A stretch of 64,000 bases of DNA from Bradyrhizobium sp. WSM1743 (GCF_000473065.1 NZ_AXAZ01000001.1:62001-126000), one strand, 5' to 3'. Counted from the stretch's first letter, positions 26,119 to 35,275 are shown. A program made the numbers and translations. The notes: generated by a model from the sequence alone, not told the origin.

Positions 26119-27048
26119 TCAAGCGCCCATCAGGGCGCCGACATGCGCCGTAACAGATTCTTTCAGTCCTTGCAGGTCATAGCCGCCCTCGAGCACCGAA
26201 ACAATGCGGCCTTCGGCGGTCTTGTCGGCGAGATCCATCAGCTTGCGCGTCACCCAGGCATAGTCCTCCGCGCGCAGGTTCAGCGAAGCCAGCGGATCGC
26301 GATAATGCGCGTCGAAGCCGGCGGAGATGATCAGGAGCTCGGGGCTGAATTTTTCGAGCTGCGGCAGGATCAGATTCTCGAACGCGGAGCGGAATTCCGG
26401 GCCGCCGTCCTCGGAGGCGAGCGGCGCATTGACGATGGTATCGTGATCGCCGCGCTCGCTCTTCGCGCCGGTGCCTGGAAACAGCGGCATCTGGTGCGTC
26501 GAGCAGTACATCACGGTCGGGTCCGACCAGAAGATGTCCTGCGTGCCGTTGCCATGATGCACGTCGAAATCGACGATGGCCGCGCGCTTGATGCCGTATT
26601 TGCGCTGGGCGTGGCGCGCGGCGATCGCGACATTGTCGAAGAAGCAGAAGCCCATCGGCTTGCCGATCTCGGCGTGATGGCCGGGCGGGCGCACCGCAAC
26701 GAAGGCGTTGCGGTGCTCGCCATTCATCACCGCTTCCGTCGCCGCCACCGCGCCGCCGACGCCGCGCATCACGGCTTCCCATGTGCCGGGGGACATCGAG
26801 GTGTCGCCGTCGATATAGACCTGCCCGCTGGTCGGGGCGATGTGGCGCAGCTCGGTGACGTAGTGCTCGTTGTGGCAGAGCGTGACGAGATCGAGATCAC
26901 CCTCCGGCGCCTCCCCGCGCGCCAGGAACTGGAAGCGCTCATGCGACAAAGCTTCTTCCACCGCGCGCAGACGATCCGGCCTCTCAGGGTGTCCCGGCGG
27001 CGTGACATGGTCGAGGCAGGCCTTATGGGAAAGGAGAAGCGTGCTCAT
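26119..27048 (-). CDS. Histone deacetylase-like zinc amidohydrolase
   Basis: The 309-residue protein has the class II-like deacetylase signatures: LLLSHKACLDHVTPPGHPER at the start, VRPPGHHAEIGKPMGFCFF with the catalytic His pair, and DFDVHHGNGTQDIFW with the zinc-binding Asp and His. In bacteria such proteins remove acetyl groups from polyamines, acetoin-related compounds or protein lysines; the real substrate is unknown. I take the ATG at 27,048 (MSTLLLSHKA). Neighbours are xseB and a nucleotidase. Confidence 0.92.
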   Translation of the reverse strand: MSTLLLSHKACLDHVTPPGHPERPDRLRAVEEALSHERFQFLARGEAPEGDLDLVTLCHNEHYVTELRHIAPTSGQVYIDGDTSMSPGTWEAVMRGVGGAVAATEAVMNGEHRNAFVAVRPPGHHAEIGKPMGFCFFDNVAIAARHAQRKYGIKRAAIVDFDVHHGNGTQDIFWSDPTVMYCSTHQMPLFPGTGAKSERGDHDTIVNAPLASEDGGPEFRSAFENLILPQLEKFSPELLIISAGFDAHYRDPLASLNLRAEDYAWVTRKLMDLADKTAEGRIVSVLEGGYDLQGLKESVTAHVGALMGA

Positions 27049-27181
27049 CAGGTCGGCCTCATGGGATGCGGGCTTTTGACGTCGTTGGCGCATCCGGCGC
27101 CAAAACGCAATGCAAAACCCAATCTAGGCGTTTGGCCGGCAATGGCAAAGGGTCGTCCCGATCCGGCCCGTTTGATCCGGA

Positions 27182-28834
27182 TCAATTAACGCGCAGGATG
27201 CGGGTGGGCGGCAGCGGACCGATCGGCCCGTGTGCCCGGAAGAACGCGAACAGCGCGTCCGCGTCGTAGCCGCCATATCGCGGCGCCGTGCCCTGCTTGG
27301 CGACGGTAAACCCGTCTCCACCGACGGCGAGGTAATCGTTGAGCGTGACGCGGTAGCCGCTTCCAGGCTCGATCGGCCTGCCGTTGAGCGTCATCTTCTC
27401 GAGGCTGACGCGCTCGCCGAATGGCTTTGATGCATCCCAGGCATAGCTGAACCCGTTCGACACCTGGAGAATCCGCGGCCGCTTTGGGTCCAGCCATTGC
27501 TGCTCGAGCATGTCCTTGAGCTGGCTGCCGGTCAGGGTCATGGTGACGAGGCGGTTGCGGAACGGCTGGCTGGCGAAGACATCGCCGAACGTGATCGCGC
27601 CATCCTCCTTCGGAACGATGTCGGTGCGGATGCCACCGGGATTGGTGAGCGCGATGACAGCGCTGCCATCCTTCGCATCGCGGGTTGCGAGCAATTGCGC
27701 GTCGGCAATGATATCGCCAAGCGCGCTTTCGCCGGCCTCGTTCGGCACGCGCGACAGTATCTGCGTCACCGAACCGGCCGGCCGGTTGGCGATCGGCGCA
27801 GAGAGCTTGTCGTAGGCGTCGATCAATGCGGTCTGCTCGGGATCCTTGGCCAGCGAAGCATTGGCGACGATGACATTCTCGGCCTTGGCGCTGACGATGT
27901 CGCGCGTTGCGGGATCGAGCTTGAGGTCGATCGCGGTGACCAACGTGCCGTATTTGTCGCCGCTGGTGACCAGCCTCCCGTCGATATCGCAGACATAGGC
28001 GCGGTGGGTATGGCCGCTGACGACGACGTCGACGGCACGATCGAATTTCTTGACGATGTCGACGATCGGCCCCGTGATAGCCGGGCATTCATTGTAGTCG
28101 CCGGCGGGCTCGCCGCCCTGGTGGATCAACACCACGATCGCTTCGACGCCGCGCGCCTTCAGCTGCGGCACCAGCGCGTTCACCGTCTCGGCCTCGTCGC
28201 GGAATTCGAGCCCGGCGATGCCCGCTGGCGAGACGACGCCCGCGGTCTCCTTCAAGGTCAGCCCGATGAAGGCGACGGGGATGCCGTCGAATTCCCGGAT
28301 CTCGTAGGGCGGCAGCACGCTCTTGCCGGTCGCGGTCTCGACGGTGGAGGCCGCGAGATAACGGAATTTGGCGCCGGTGAAGGGATGCGGCCCCTGGCAG
28401 CCGTCGATGGGATGGCAGCCGCCGTTCTGCATGCGCAAGAGCTCGGTCTTGCCCTCGTCGAATTCGTGATTGCCGACCGAGCTGATCGCAAGGCCCATCA
28501 TCGACAGCGACTCGATCGAGGGTTCGTCGTGGAACATCGCCGACAGGAACGGGCTCGCGCCGATCAGATCGCCGGCGGCGACGAAGATGGTGTTCTTGCG
28601 CCCCTCGCGCAGCTGCTTCACCAGCGTCGCCATGTACTCGGCGCCGCCGGCCGCCACCATCACCTTCTTGGTCTTGTCTTCGGGGTCATTGATGCGGATG
28701 CCGACCGGCGGCGGCCGCAGATTGCCGTGAAAATCGTTGATCGCGAGGACGCGCAGCTCGACGGGGGCGGCGGTCTGGGCAGAGGCGGGGAGGGTGGCGA
28801 GGGCGAGTGCGGCAAGGATGGATCGGTATTGCAT
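27182..28834 (-). CDS. Exported 5'-nucleotidase / bifunctional metallophosphatase
   Basis: The protein of about 550 residues has a signal peptide (MQYRSILAALALATLPASAQ) and the calcineurin-like metallophosphatase domain with LAINDFHGNL, VGNHEFDEG and VSGHTHRAYVCDIDG as metal ligands. The C-terminal nucleotide-recognition domain (about residues 340-540) has NPGGIRTDIVPKEDG. It should remove phosphate from external nucleotides in the periplasm for salvage. The ATG at 28,834 is placed just before the signal peptide; the frame remains open upstream into a repeat. Confidence 0.92.
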   Translation of the reverse strand: MQYRSILAALALATLPASAQTAAPVELRVLAINDFHGNLRPPPVGIRINDPEDKTKKVMVAAGGAEYMATLVKQLREGRKNTIFVAAGDLIGASPFLSAMFHDEPSIESLSMMGLAISSVGNHEFDEGKTELLRMQNGGCHPIDGCQGPHPFTGAKFRYLAASTVETATGKSVLPPYEIREFDGIPVAFIGLTLKETAGVVSPAGIAGLEFRDEAETVNALVPQLKARGVEAIVVLIHQGGEPAGDYNECPAITGPIVDIVKKFDRAVDVVVSGHTHRAYVCDIDGRLVTSGDKYGTLVTAIDLKLDPATRDIVSAKAENVIVANASLAKDPEQTALIDAYDKLSAPIANRPAGSVTQILSRVPNEAGESALGDIIADAQLLATRDAKDGSAVIALTNPGGIRTDIVPKEDGAITFGDVFASQPFRNRLVTMTLTGSQLKDMLEQQWLDPKRPRILQVSNGFSYAWDASKPFGERVSLEKMTLNGRPIEPGSGYRVTLNDYLAVGGDGFTVAKQGTAPRYGGYDADALFAFFRAHGPIGPLPPTRILRVN

Positions 28835-28883
28835 GGAGCCGAGACTAATCGTTCCGCGCGAAGGTTTCACGAAAGTTCTCGCC

Positions 28884-28989
28884 GTCATTCCGGGGCGACG
28901 CGCAGCGTCGAGCCCGGAATCCATTCATCCACCAACTCTGCGGCCCGATGGATTCCGGGCTCGCGACTTCGTCGCGCCCCGGAATGACG
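28884..28989. repeat. Intergenic palindromic repeat (GTCATTCCGGGG family)
   Basis: This third, longer copy starts GTCATTCCGGGGCGACGC and ends GCGCCCCGGAATGAC. It contains internal pairs around CCCGGAATCCAT and ATGGATTCCGGG. It fills the gap between the nucleotidase promoter side and the end of the enoyl-CoA hydratase gene. Confidence 0.82.
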
Positions 28990-29015
28990 ACCATTGGCTG
29001 GTCGCCGACCACACC

Positions 29016-29774
29016 TCACCTTTTCTTCCTGTTCGCGAAGGTGTTGAACGCGGCAATCGCCTCGTCCGACTTGAGCCGCTCGCCGAACAGATGGCCTTCC
29101 TGGTCGATGCGGCGGGTCAGTTCCTCCGGCGGGGCGCGCAGCAGCTTGCGCGAGATTGCGACGGCGTCGGCCGGCAGCCGGCAGATTTCGCGCGCCACCT
29201 TGCGCGCCTCGACCTCGGTATGTCCCGGCGAGACCACGGTGTTGACGAAGCCCGCGGCTTGCGCCTCCGCGGCGGTGAAGGTCCGCCCCATCACCAGCAT
29301 CGCGAAGGCGCGCTGGTAGCCCATCGTGCTCGGCATCAGGAGGCTGGCCGCGCCGACCGGCACGAGCCCGAGATGGATGTAAGGTGCGGAGAAGGTCGCG
29401 GCGTTCGAGGCCAGCACATAGTCGCAGTGGAACAGCATCACGGTGCCCATCCCGATCGAGGCGCCATCGACGGCTGCGATGATCGGCTTGGCATTGAGGG
29501 CGAGCGAATAGAGGAATTTGGCGCCGTTCGACAGCATCTCGGGGCGCGAGGCGTCGGCGTGGAGAAAATCGTCGATGTCGTCCCCGGCGGTGAAGACGCC
29601 GGAGCCGCCGGTGATGATCATGCAGCGGATATCCGGATTGTTCTGGGCGGTGTCGATCGCGCGGCTCATCTCCCGGTACATGTCCTGGGTGATCGCGTTC
29701 TTCTTGCCCGGGCGGCGCAGGGTGATCACGCGCGTTCCGCGCTCTTCGGTGATGACGATGTTGCCATTCGGCAT
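29016..29774 (-). CDS. Enoyl-CoA hydratase/isomerase family protein
   Basis: The 252-residue crotonase-fold protein has the oxyanion-hole segments GSGVFTAGDDIDDFLHA and AAVDGASIGMGTVMLFHCDY. The typical catalytic glutamates are not at both expected sites (SAPYIHLGLVPVGAAS), so it may be an isomerase or a hydrolase rather than a hydratase. The start MPNGNIVITEERG fits family N-termini; the frame is open upstream. It stands alone, facing away from the MFS gene at 30,015. Confidence 0.85.
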   Translation of the reverse strand: MPNGNIVITEERGTRVITLRRPGKKNAITQDMYREMSRAIDTAQNNPDIRCMIITGGSGVFTAGDDIDDFLHADASRPEMLSNGAKFLYSLALNAKPIIAAVDGASIGMGTVMLFHCDYVLASNAATFSAPYIHLGLVPVGAASLLMPSTMGYQRAFAMLVMGRTFTAAEAQAAGFVNTVVSPGHTEVEARKVAREICRLPADAVAISRKLLRAPPEELTRRIDQEGHLFGERLKSDEAIAAFNTFANRKKR

Positions 29775-30014
29775 GAGAGCCCCCTGCGCGCGCCGCGACG
29801 CTTGCCGCTCGCGAGTGTTGCGAAGCATCAGCCTACATCATCTCGCGGGCGTGCCAATGCGCTCGCTCAATCTTTCGGTGCCGAATTCCCGTAAGTTTGA
29901 TGCATGGCACCCGCCGCCGTCGCGCCTCGCAACAATTAGCTACAATGTTTCATTTGAAAAACCGGTGGTTGTGGTGCACGATCTGGCGCCCGTTCCATTG
30001 ACGGACTGCTCGAT

Positions 30015-31271
30015 TTGACGATCGCCGCAACCCGTATTGACGAATCCTCGCCGCATTATCGCGGCTGGCGCGTCGTGCTGGCCTGCTTCCTGATGGCCTT
30101 CTTCATGTTCGGCTTCGGCCTCTACGGCCAGGGCGTCTATCTCGCCGAGCTTCAGCGCGCCCATGGCTGGCCCGGCACGCTGGTTTCCGCGGCCAGCACC
30201 TTCTCGTTTCTCCTGACCTCCGTGCTCGTCATCTTCACCGATGATCTGCTCGAGCGCATCGGGCTGCGCTCGCTGATCCTGTGCGGCCTGTCGGCGCTGG
30301 GCGCTTCGACCGTGCTGCTGGCGCTGATGCAGACGCCCTGGCAGCTCTATCTCGCTTATGCGCTGATGTCGGTCGGCTGGACCGGCATGGGGACCGTTGT
30401 GATCGCGACCGTGCTGAATTCCTGGTTCGAGCGTCGGCGCGGGCTTGCGCTCAGCCTCGCCTTCAACGGCGCGACCTGCGGCGGCATCATCCTCGTCCCG
30501 CTGCTGCTGTCGCTGACCGGCAGCATCGGCTTCCGTTCCGCAATGCTGGCGGCCACGCTCGCGATGATGGTGCTGGTGCTGCCGGTCGTGGTGACCTTCA
30601 TCGGCTGGCCTGCCGGGACGCCGCTGGCATCGGGCGGACCTCCGAGCGCCGGCGGCGCGGCCGCGCCGAGCCATTCCCGCAAGGCGCTGCTCGCCAATGC
30701 GGCGTTCTGGACCATGGTGCTGCCGATCGCGATGGCGCTGCTGGCGCAGATGGGATTCATCATCCACCAGGTGACGTTTCTGGAGCCGCTGATCGGGCGC
30801 GCCAGTGCTGGCCTTGCCGTGACCATCATGGCGGCGATGGCGGTGGTCGGCCGCCTCTCGCTCGGCCTGTTCGTCGACCGCCTCGACCCGCGGCTCGCCT
30901 GCGCGGCGTCGATGACGAGCCAGGCGGCGGCGCTGTTCGTGCTGCTCCAAAGCACGAATCCGACCGTGCTGCTGGCCTGCTGCGCCGTCTACGGATTGTC
31001 GATCGGCAACATGATCACGTTCCCGCCCTTGATCATCCAGCGCGAGATCGGCGCTGCCGCCTTCGCCGCCGCAATGGGACTGGGCACCTCGATTGGCGGA
31101 ATCGTCAGCGCCTTCGGCCCAGGCATTGTCGGCGTCGTGCGCAGCCTGACCGGCGACTATACGACGGCCTTTGCGATGTGTGTGGTGCTGGATCTCGTGG
31201 CGGCGGGCATCGTGCTGCGGCGGCCGGGGAGGAGGACGGAAGAAGCGCCAAATCTATCACCGTCACCCTGA
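30015..31271 (+). CDS. MFS transporter (monocarboxylate-type)
   Basis: The 418-residue membrane protein has 12 predicted helices, starting YRGWRVVLACFLMAFFMFGFG, a pattern typical of the MCT/oxalate-formate branch of the MFS. The start codon is TTG at 30,015; no in-frame ATG lies nearby. It could carry a carboxylate in or out, but no substrate is readable. The stop codon lies inside the repeat at 31,264-31,390. Confidence 0.88.
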   Translation: MTIAATRIDESSPHYRGWRVVLACFLMAFFMFGFGLYGQGVYLAELQRAHGWPGTLVSAASTFSFLLTSVLVIFTDDLLERIGLRSLILCGLSALGASTVLLALMQTPWQLYLAYALMSVGWTGMGTVVIATVLNSWFERRRGLALSLAFNGATCGGIILVPLLLSLTGSIGFRSAMLAATLAMMVLVLPVVVTFIGWPAGTPLASGGPPSAGGAAAPSHSRKALLANAAFWTMVLPIAMALLAQMGFIIHQVTFLEPLIGRASAGLAVTIMAAMAVVGRLSLGLFVDRLDPRLACAASMTSQAAALFVLLQSTNPTVLLACCAVYGLSIGNMITFPPLIIQREIGAAAFAAAMGLGTSIGGIVSAFGPGIVGVVRSLTGDYTTAFAMCVVLDLVAAGIVLRRPGRRTEEAPNLSPSP

Positions 31272-31390
31272 GGTGGCCGCTTCTTCAGCGGCCCTCGAAG
31301 GGCGACGGCCCGGCTGGATCCCGGCCGTGCATCCTTCGAGGCTCGGCTCGCGATGCGTTCGCATCTCAAGCCTCGCACCTCAGGATGACG
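31264..31390. repeat. Long intergenic inverted repeat (CACCCTGAGGTG family)
   Basis: Outer arms are CACCCTGAGGTG and CACCTCAGGATGACGG, with inner inverted pairs GGCCGCTTCTTCAGCGGCC and GAGGCTCGGCTCGCGATGCG. It sits between convergent genes and overlaps the MFS stop codon. It belongs to a family common between rhizobial genes; only this copy is in the window. Confidence 0.75.
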
Positions 31391-31411
31391 GATCAAGAGC
31401 GACGCGCCGAC

Positions 31412-33190
31412 TCACCCCAGCAGCACCGCATCCGCCGCCGCGACCGACTCCGCGCTCTCCGTCACTGTGCGCTCGAGCGCGCCGGCCTGCACCGCGATGT
31501 TTTCGGCAAAAAAGCGTGCCAGCGAGACGTAGCGTGGCGCATCGCCAAGGCCTTCGGCCTTGGCGGCGAGCGCCTCGGAGACGAGCAGGCAGCCGCCGAG
31601 CGTCGCGCCGAACTGCTGCAGATACGGCGTCGCACCGGCAAGCGCCTCATTCGGTGCGGACGCAACGCGCTCCAGCAGCCATTTGCTGGTGCGCGTCAAC
31701 GCGTCGAGCGCTTCACGCAATTTCACGCCCGTGGTGCCGAAGGCGGGATCGTTGGAGGCCTCCACCTGCTTGACGGTTGCCGAGAGCTCGTCGAGCAGCG
31801 CCCACACGGCCGCGCCGCCATTGGCTGCGAGCTTGCGCGTGACGAGGTCGATCGCCTGGATGCCGTTGGTGCCCTCGTAGATCGCGGTGATGCGGGCATC
31901 GCGGTAGTGCTGGGCCGCGCCGGTCTCCTCGATGAAGCCCATGCCGCCATGCACCTGCACGCCGAGATAGGCGACCTCGTTGCCGACATCGGTGGAATAG
32001 GCCTTGGCCATCGGCGTCAGCAGCGCCGCGCGTGCTGCCGCGTCGGCGCGCACCTTCGCGTCCCTGGCGCGCGTCGAGACGTCGATCGCGACGGCGGTCG
32101 CATAGCAGATGGTGCGCGCGGCCGCAGTCTGCGCCCGCATCCGCATCAGCATGCGCTTGACGTCCGGATGCACGAAGATCGCATCCGAGCCGTCGCCCGT
32201 CTTGCCGACCGCGCGGCCCTGCTTGCGCTCTTGTGCATAAGCCAACGCCTGCTGATAGGCGCGGTCGGCAACGCCGACGCCCTCCAGGCCGACGCCCAGG
32301 CGGGCCTGGTTCATCATCGTGAACATGCAGCGCATGCCTTGGTTCTCTTCGCCGATCAAAAAGCCGATCGCGCCGCCGTGATCGCCCATGGTCATGGTGC
32401 AGGTCGGCGAGGCATGCATGCCGAGCTTGTGCTCGACGCCGGAGGCATAGATGTCGTTGCGCTGCCCGAGCGAGCCGTCCGCATTGACCATGAACTTGGG
32501 AACGAGGAACAGCGAGATGCCCTTGGTGCCGGCGGGCGCATCGGGCAGACGCGCCAGCACGAAATGCACGATGTTGTCGGTCATGTCGTGCTCGCCATAG
32601 GTGATGAAGATCTTCGTCCCCTTGATGCGATAGGTGCCGTCCGCCTGCTTTTCGGCGCGGGTGCGGAGCGCGCCGACATCGGAGCCGGCCTGCGGCTCGG
32701 TCAGCTGCATGGTGCCGGTCCATTCGCCGGAGACCAGTTTTTCGAGATAGATCTTCTTCAGCTCGTCGCTGCCATGCGCATCCAGCGCCTCGATCGCCGA
32801 GGCCGTCAGCAGCGGGCAGAGGCCGAAGGCGACATTGGCCGCGCTCCAGATCTCGGTGCAGGCGGCGTTGATCGCGAGCGGCAGGCCCTGGCCGCCGAAA
32901 TCTTCGGGGCCGGACACCGCGTTCCAGCCGCCCTCGGTCCAACGCTTGTAGGCGTCGGGCCAGCCCGGCGCGGTCGTGACCTTGCCGTCGCTAAGCTTGA
33001 TGCCGTGCTCGTCGCCGACCTTGTTGAGCGGCGCCAGGACGTCGGATGCGAACTTGCCGGCTTCCTCCAGCACGGCGGCCGCGAGGTCGGCGTCGAAATC
33101 GCCATAATGGCCGGCCTCCACGGCGGCCTTGAGGCCCGCGCCATGGTTGAGCGACAGCAGCATGTCAGAGATCGGCGCGCGGTAGGTCAT
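31412..33190 (-). CDS. Acyl-CoA dehydrogenase, long form (DmdC/AcdA-like)
   Basis: The 592-residue FAD enzyme oxidises an acyl-CoA at the alpha-beta bond. It begins MTYRAPISDMLLSLNH, has an extra N-terminal helical domain, the FAD segment TQ-like MQLTEPQAGSDVGALRT, and the catalytic glutamate in ITAIYEGTNGIQAID. A C-terminal extension beyond residue 470 marks the long class that includes 3-methylmercaptopropionyl-CoA dehydrogenase (DmdC). The substrate is not fixed by sequence. It is the last gene before the tRNA-Gln site and is outside the island. Confidence 0.9.
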   Translation of the reverse strand: MTYRAPISDMLLSLNHGAGLKAAVEAGHYGDFDADLAAAVLEEAGKFASDVLAPLNKVGDEHGIKLSDGKVTTAPGWPDAYKRWTEGGWNAVSGPEDFGGQGLPLAINAACTEIWSAANVAFGLCPLLTASAIEALDAHGSDELKKIYLEKLVSGEWTGTMQLTEPQAGSDVGALRTRAEKQADGTYRIKGTKIFITYGEHDMTDNIVHFVLARLPDAPAGTKGISLFLVPKFMVNADGSLGQRNDIYASGVEHKLGMHASPTCTMTMGDHGGAIGFLIGEENQGMRCMFTMMNQARLGVGLEGVGVADRAYQQALAYAQERKQGRAVGKTGDGSDAIFVHPDVKRMLMRMRAQTAAARTICYATAVAIDVSTRARDAKVRADAAARAALLTPMAKAYSTDVGNEVAYLGVQVHGGMGFIEETGAAQHYRDARITAIYEGTNGIQAIDLVTRKLAANGGAAVWALLDELSATVKQVEASNDPAFGTTGVKLREALDALTRTSKWLLERVASAPNEALAGATPYLQQFGATLGGCLLVSEALAAKAEGLGDAPRYVSLARFFAENIAVQAGALERTVTESAESVAAADAVLLG

Positions 33191-33451
33191 GGCTCACTCC
33201 CGAGGACAATTATTGGCGCCGTATTCCCATGAAACGGGGGCGGTCTCAACTGGGGCCGTCGGGATGGCTGGGCCGGAACGGGGGCGGCCATTGAGGCCTG
33301 GAATAGAGCGTAGGCCGCCAGCCGACTGGGCCAAGGGTATGCCAAGGGTATTTTGCCCCTCCAGGCGGTTGAAATGCCGCGCCGCTCCCTATAGACCGGC
33401 TGCGACCGACGGGAATCTGCGGTAGCCGGTTCTACCTCGTTCGTCGTCTGT

Positions 33452-33526
33452 TGGGGCGTAGCCAAGCGGTAAGGCAGCGGATTTTGATTCCGCCATTCGG
33501 AGGTTCGATCCCTCCCGCCCCAGCCA
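33452..33526 (+). tRNA. tRNA-Gln (anticodon TTG), island integration site
   Basis: A full cloverleaf is visible. The acceptor stem TGGGGCG pairs with CGCCCCA, the D arm contains AGCCAAGCGGTAAGGC, the anticodon stem-loop is GCGGA-TTTTGAT-TCCGC with anticodon TTG, the T arm is GGAGGTTCGATCCCTCC, and CCA is encoded at the end. The gene is intact. From position 33,480 its 3' portion is repeated at 61,976-62,023. Confidence 0.97.
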
Positions 33527-33527
33527 G
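33480..33527 (+). repeat. Left attachment-like direct repeat (48 bp, tRNA 3' part)
   Basis: The 48 bp from the anticodon stem to one base beyond CCA are identical to 61,976-62,023. The repeat begins inside the anticodon stem, a common boundary for tyrosine-recombinase att sites. The intact tRNA is kept on this side. Confidence 0.9.
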
Positions 33528-33884
33528 ATCTCAAGCTGTTGAGTTCGTTGGGTAAGCAGCTCCATTCCTGCCAAATTTTTTGGCGCGTTTGGAAATTGAG
33601 CTTCTAATGCTCGGTCCAGAATCGAACTAAGCAACGTCCTGCATCACATGGACAATATTGGGGTCTCTCCGTGGCTTTGATCGCAATATAAACCGCAGAG
33701 GCTACTCGGGGAGGCCTCTTACGCCCTGTCGTAGAACAGAGGGTTATGGCGAGCAAATCGGATAGTCAGTCGAACTGATGCGCTTCTGCACCAGGGGGCG
33801 TCAAGCTGTAGTTCACCCAGCCGATGGCGCAGAGTTAGCCGCTGTGGCGCTGCGGCCGTTGCGGGGAAACGCGCCTAGTCGCCG
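33528..33884. repeat. Island left-end sequence, diverged copy of 62,024-62,330
   Basis: From the left repeat to about 33,850 the sequence can be aligned with 62,024-62,330, for example TCTCAAGCTGTTGAGTTC, then GCTCGGTCCAGAATYGA and the region around TCGTAGAAYAG (Y marks a C/T difference between copies), with many substitutions and at least one indel. No intact gene is present. Minus-strand frames contain similar short peptides in both copies, so this could be the relic of a gene ending at the tRNA, such as an integrase, but no integrase motif is recognisable. Confidence 0.65.
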
Positions 33885-34400
33885 TTACGCCGCTTTCCTG
33901 CGGGGCTTCGGCTTTGCTTTTTTGTCAAGCAAGACCCTCTCTGGAGCCGGGCGCGCGCCTGGACCAGGGTGGACATGAACTTCCTTGGCTGAAAGCGGCT
34001 CGCCGCATTCCGAACACACCATCACGGGGTCGAACATCTTTCCGCACTCGCGGTGCTCATGCAGCAGGGGACGTCCGCGTTCGTCGACCATGTGGGTGTC
34101 GCCCCAATGTACGAGCGCCATCATGATCGGATAGAGGTCGAGGCCCTTTTGCGTCAGGATATACTCGTGGCGTTTAGGCGACTCCTGATAGGGAATGCGG
34201 CGCAGGACGCCCTGCCGGACCAGCTTCTTCAACCGCTCGGCGAGCAAATGCCGTGTGATTCCAAGCGCTGACTGAAAACCCTCGAAGCGGCGCGTGCGCA
34301 GGAAGCATTCGCGGAGAATCAGAAGAGTCCAGCGGTCACCAATCACACCGATGGTGCGAGCCATCGAACACGGCTCTTCCTCAAGTTCATCCCATTTCAT
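33885..34400 (-). CDS. HxlR-family regulator with C-terminal Cys/His cluster
   Basis: The 171-residue protein has the HxlR winged helix with the conserved N-terminal cysteine (EPCSMARTIGVIGDRWTLLIL, residues 9-29, in the family layout) and ERLKKLVRQGVLRRIPYQES. After the DNA-binding part it carries H114, H116, C119, C129 and C132 in HEHRECGKMFDPVMVCSECG, which could bind zinc, and a basic Lys/Arg-rich tail. It is divergent from the isomerase gene at 34,643 and lies next to one copy of the island operator, so it is the first candidate for the regulator of the cluster. HxlR proteins often sense reactive electrophiles. Confidence 0.88.
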   Translation of the reverse strand: MKWDELEEEPCSMARTIGVIGDRWTLLILRECFLRTRRFEGFQSALGITRHLLAERLKKLVRQGVLRRIPYQESPKRHEYILTQKGLDLYPIMMALVHWGDTHMVDERGRPLLHEHRECGKMFDPVMVCSECGEPLSAKEVHVHPGPGARPAPERVLLDKKAKPKPRRKAA

Positions 34401-34539
34401 TCTGCTCTCCGGTCGGCCGGCGGCTGTTCCGCCCGAATCAGGGGAAGCGGCAGGCGCCGCTCACACCATTCTAGATAGGTACTAAAGTGGATACAATACC
34501 CCCGCCGGTCGTCCGAAACGCCGTGATTTCAGAGCGGAT

Positions 34540-34568
34540 TTGACAGTTCAATTTTAGAACTATAGAAA
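34540..34568 (+). promoter_or_regulatory. Promoter with island operator, copy 1
   Basis: TTGACA at 34,540-34,545 is followed by the 17-bp palindrome AGTTCAATTTTAGAACT at 34,545-34,561 and a -10-like TAGAAA at 34,563-34,568 (17-bp spacer). The palindrome fills the spacer, as a repressor site would. The same arrangement is seen at 38,168-38,196 and 56,414-56,442. Confidence 0.75.
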
Positions 34569-34642
34569 TGAGTGACAGCCTGCGTTCGGCCTAGAAGATC
34601 ACCCAAATCTGACCAACATCGCGCTCTGCGGGAGGAGCTGAC

Positions 34643-35275
34643 ATGTCCCTCAAAGTTGAATTCCTGTTCGATTTCGGCAGTCCGAATGCTTACCTCGCGG
34701 AACTGGCCCTTCCGGGAATCGAACGGCGCACCGGCGTGAAATTCGAATATGTCCCGATCCTGCTCGGCGGCATTTTCAAGGCGACCGGCAACATGTCCCC
34801 GTTCGATTCCCTTCGTGGCATCAAGAACAAGCCGGAATACCAGGCTCTGGAGACCCAGCGCTTCATTCGCCGCCATAACGTGACGAAGTTTCGTCCCAAT
34901 CCGTTCTTTCCGGTCAATACGCTGATGTTGATGCGCGGTGCCGTCGCGGCGCAGTTCGAAGGCGTGTTCGAGCCGTATTTCCGCGCGGCCTATCACCACA
35001 TGTGGGAGGAGCCGAAGAAGATGGATGACCTTGAAACTTTCCGAAAGGCATTCATCTCCTCAGGCGTCGATATCGACCGGCTGATTGCGCGTGCACAGCA
35101 GGATGACGTCAAGAAGCGGCTGATCGATCGGACCACCGACGCGGTCAACCGCGGCGCATTCGGCTCGCCGACTTTCTTCGTTGGAAATGAGATGTTCTTC
35201 GGCAAGGACCAGCTTCGCGATGTGGAGGAGTCGATCGTCGAGCAGATCGGCCAGCCCGTTTCGAAGACGGCCTAA
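34643..35275 (+). CDS. 2-hydroxychromene-2-carboxylate isomerase-like protein (DsbA fold)
   Basis: The 210-residue protein has the family start LKVEFLFDFGSPNAYLA, with the Ser that contacts glutathione in this kappa-GST-like group, and the cis-Pro region RGAFGSPTFFVGNEMFFGKD. Known members isomerise a ring-derived carboxylate in naphthalene breakdown with glutathione as cofactor; others act on different substrates. GGGAGGAG precedes the ATG. It is the first gene after operator copy 1, followed by a CoA-transferase, so it probably prepares the island's substrate. Confidence 0.85.
   Translation: MSLKVEFLFDFGSPNAYLAELALPGIERRTGVKFEYVPILLGGIFKATGNMSPFDSLRGIKNKPEYQALETQRFIRRHNVTKFRPNPFFPVNTLMLMRGAVAAQFEGVFEPYFRAAYHHMWEEPKKMDDLETFRKAFISSGVDIDRLIARAQQDDVKKRLIDRTTDAVNRGAFGSPTFFVGNEMFFGKDQLRDVEESIVEQIGQPVSKTA

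Noticed and set aside
27497..28987. A 496-codon plus-strand open frame antisense to the 5'-nucleotidase
   Set aside because: It is an antisense artefact of a well-supported gene.
30281..33232. A 983-codon open frame on the plus strand over the MFS and acyl-CoA dehydrogenase genes
   Set aside because: It is Arg-rich low-complexity protein in the shadow of two clear genes in other frames and has no recognisable domain.
33389..33634. Minus-strand frame across tRNA-Gln as a protein gene
   Set aside because: It is a translation of the tRNA complement and the degenerate flank. The similar frame at 62,041-62,250 shares this origin. An integrase relic was considered but no integrase motif is readable.
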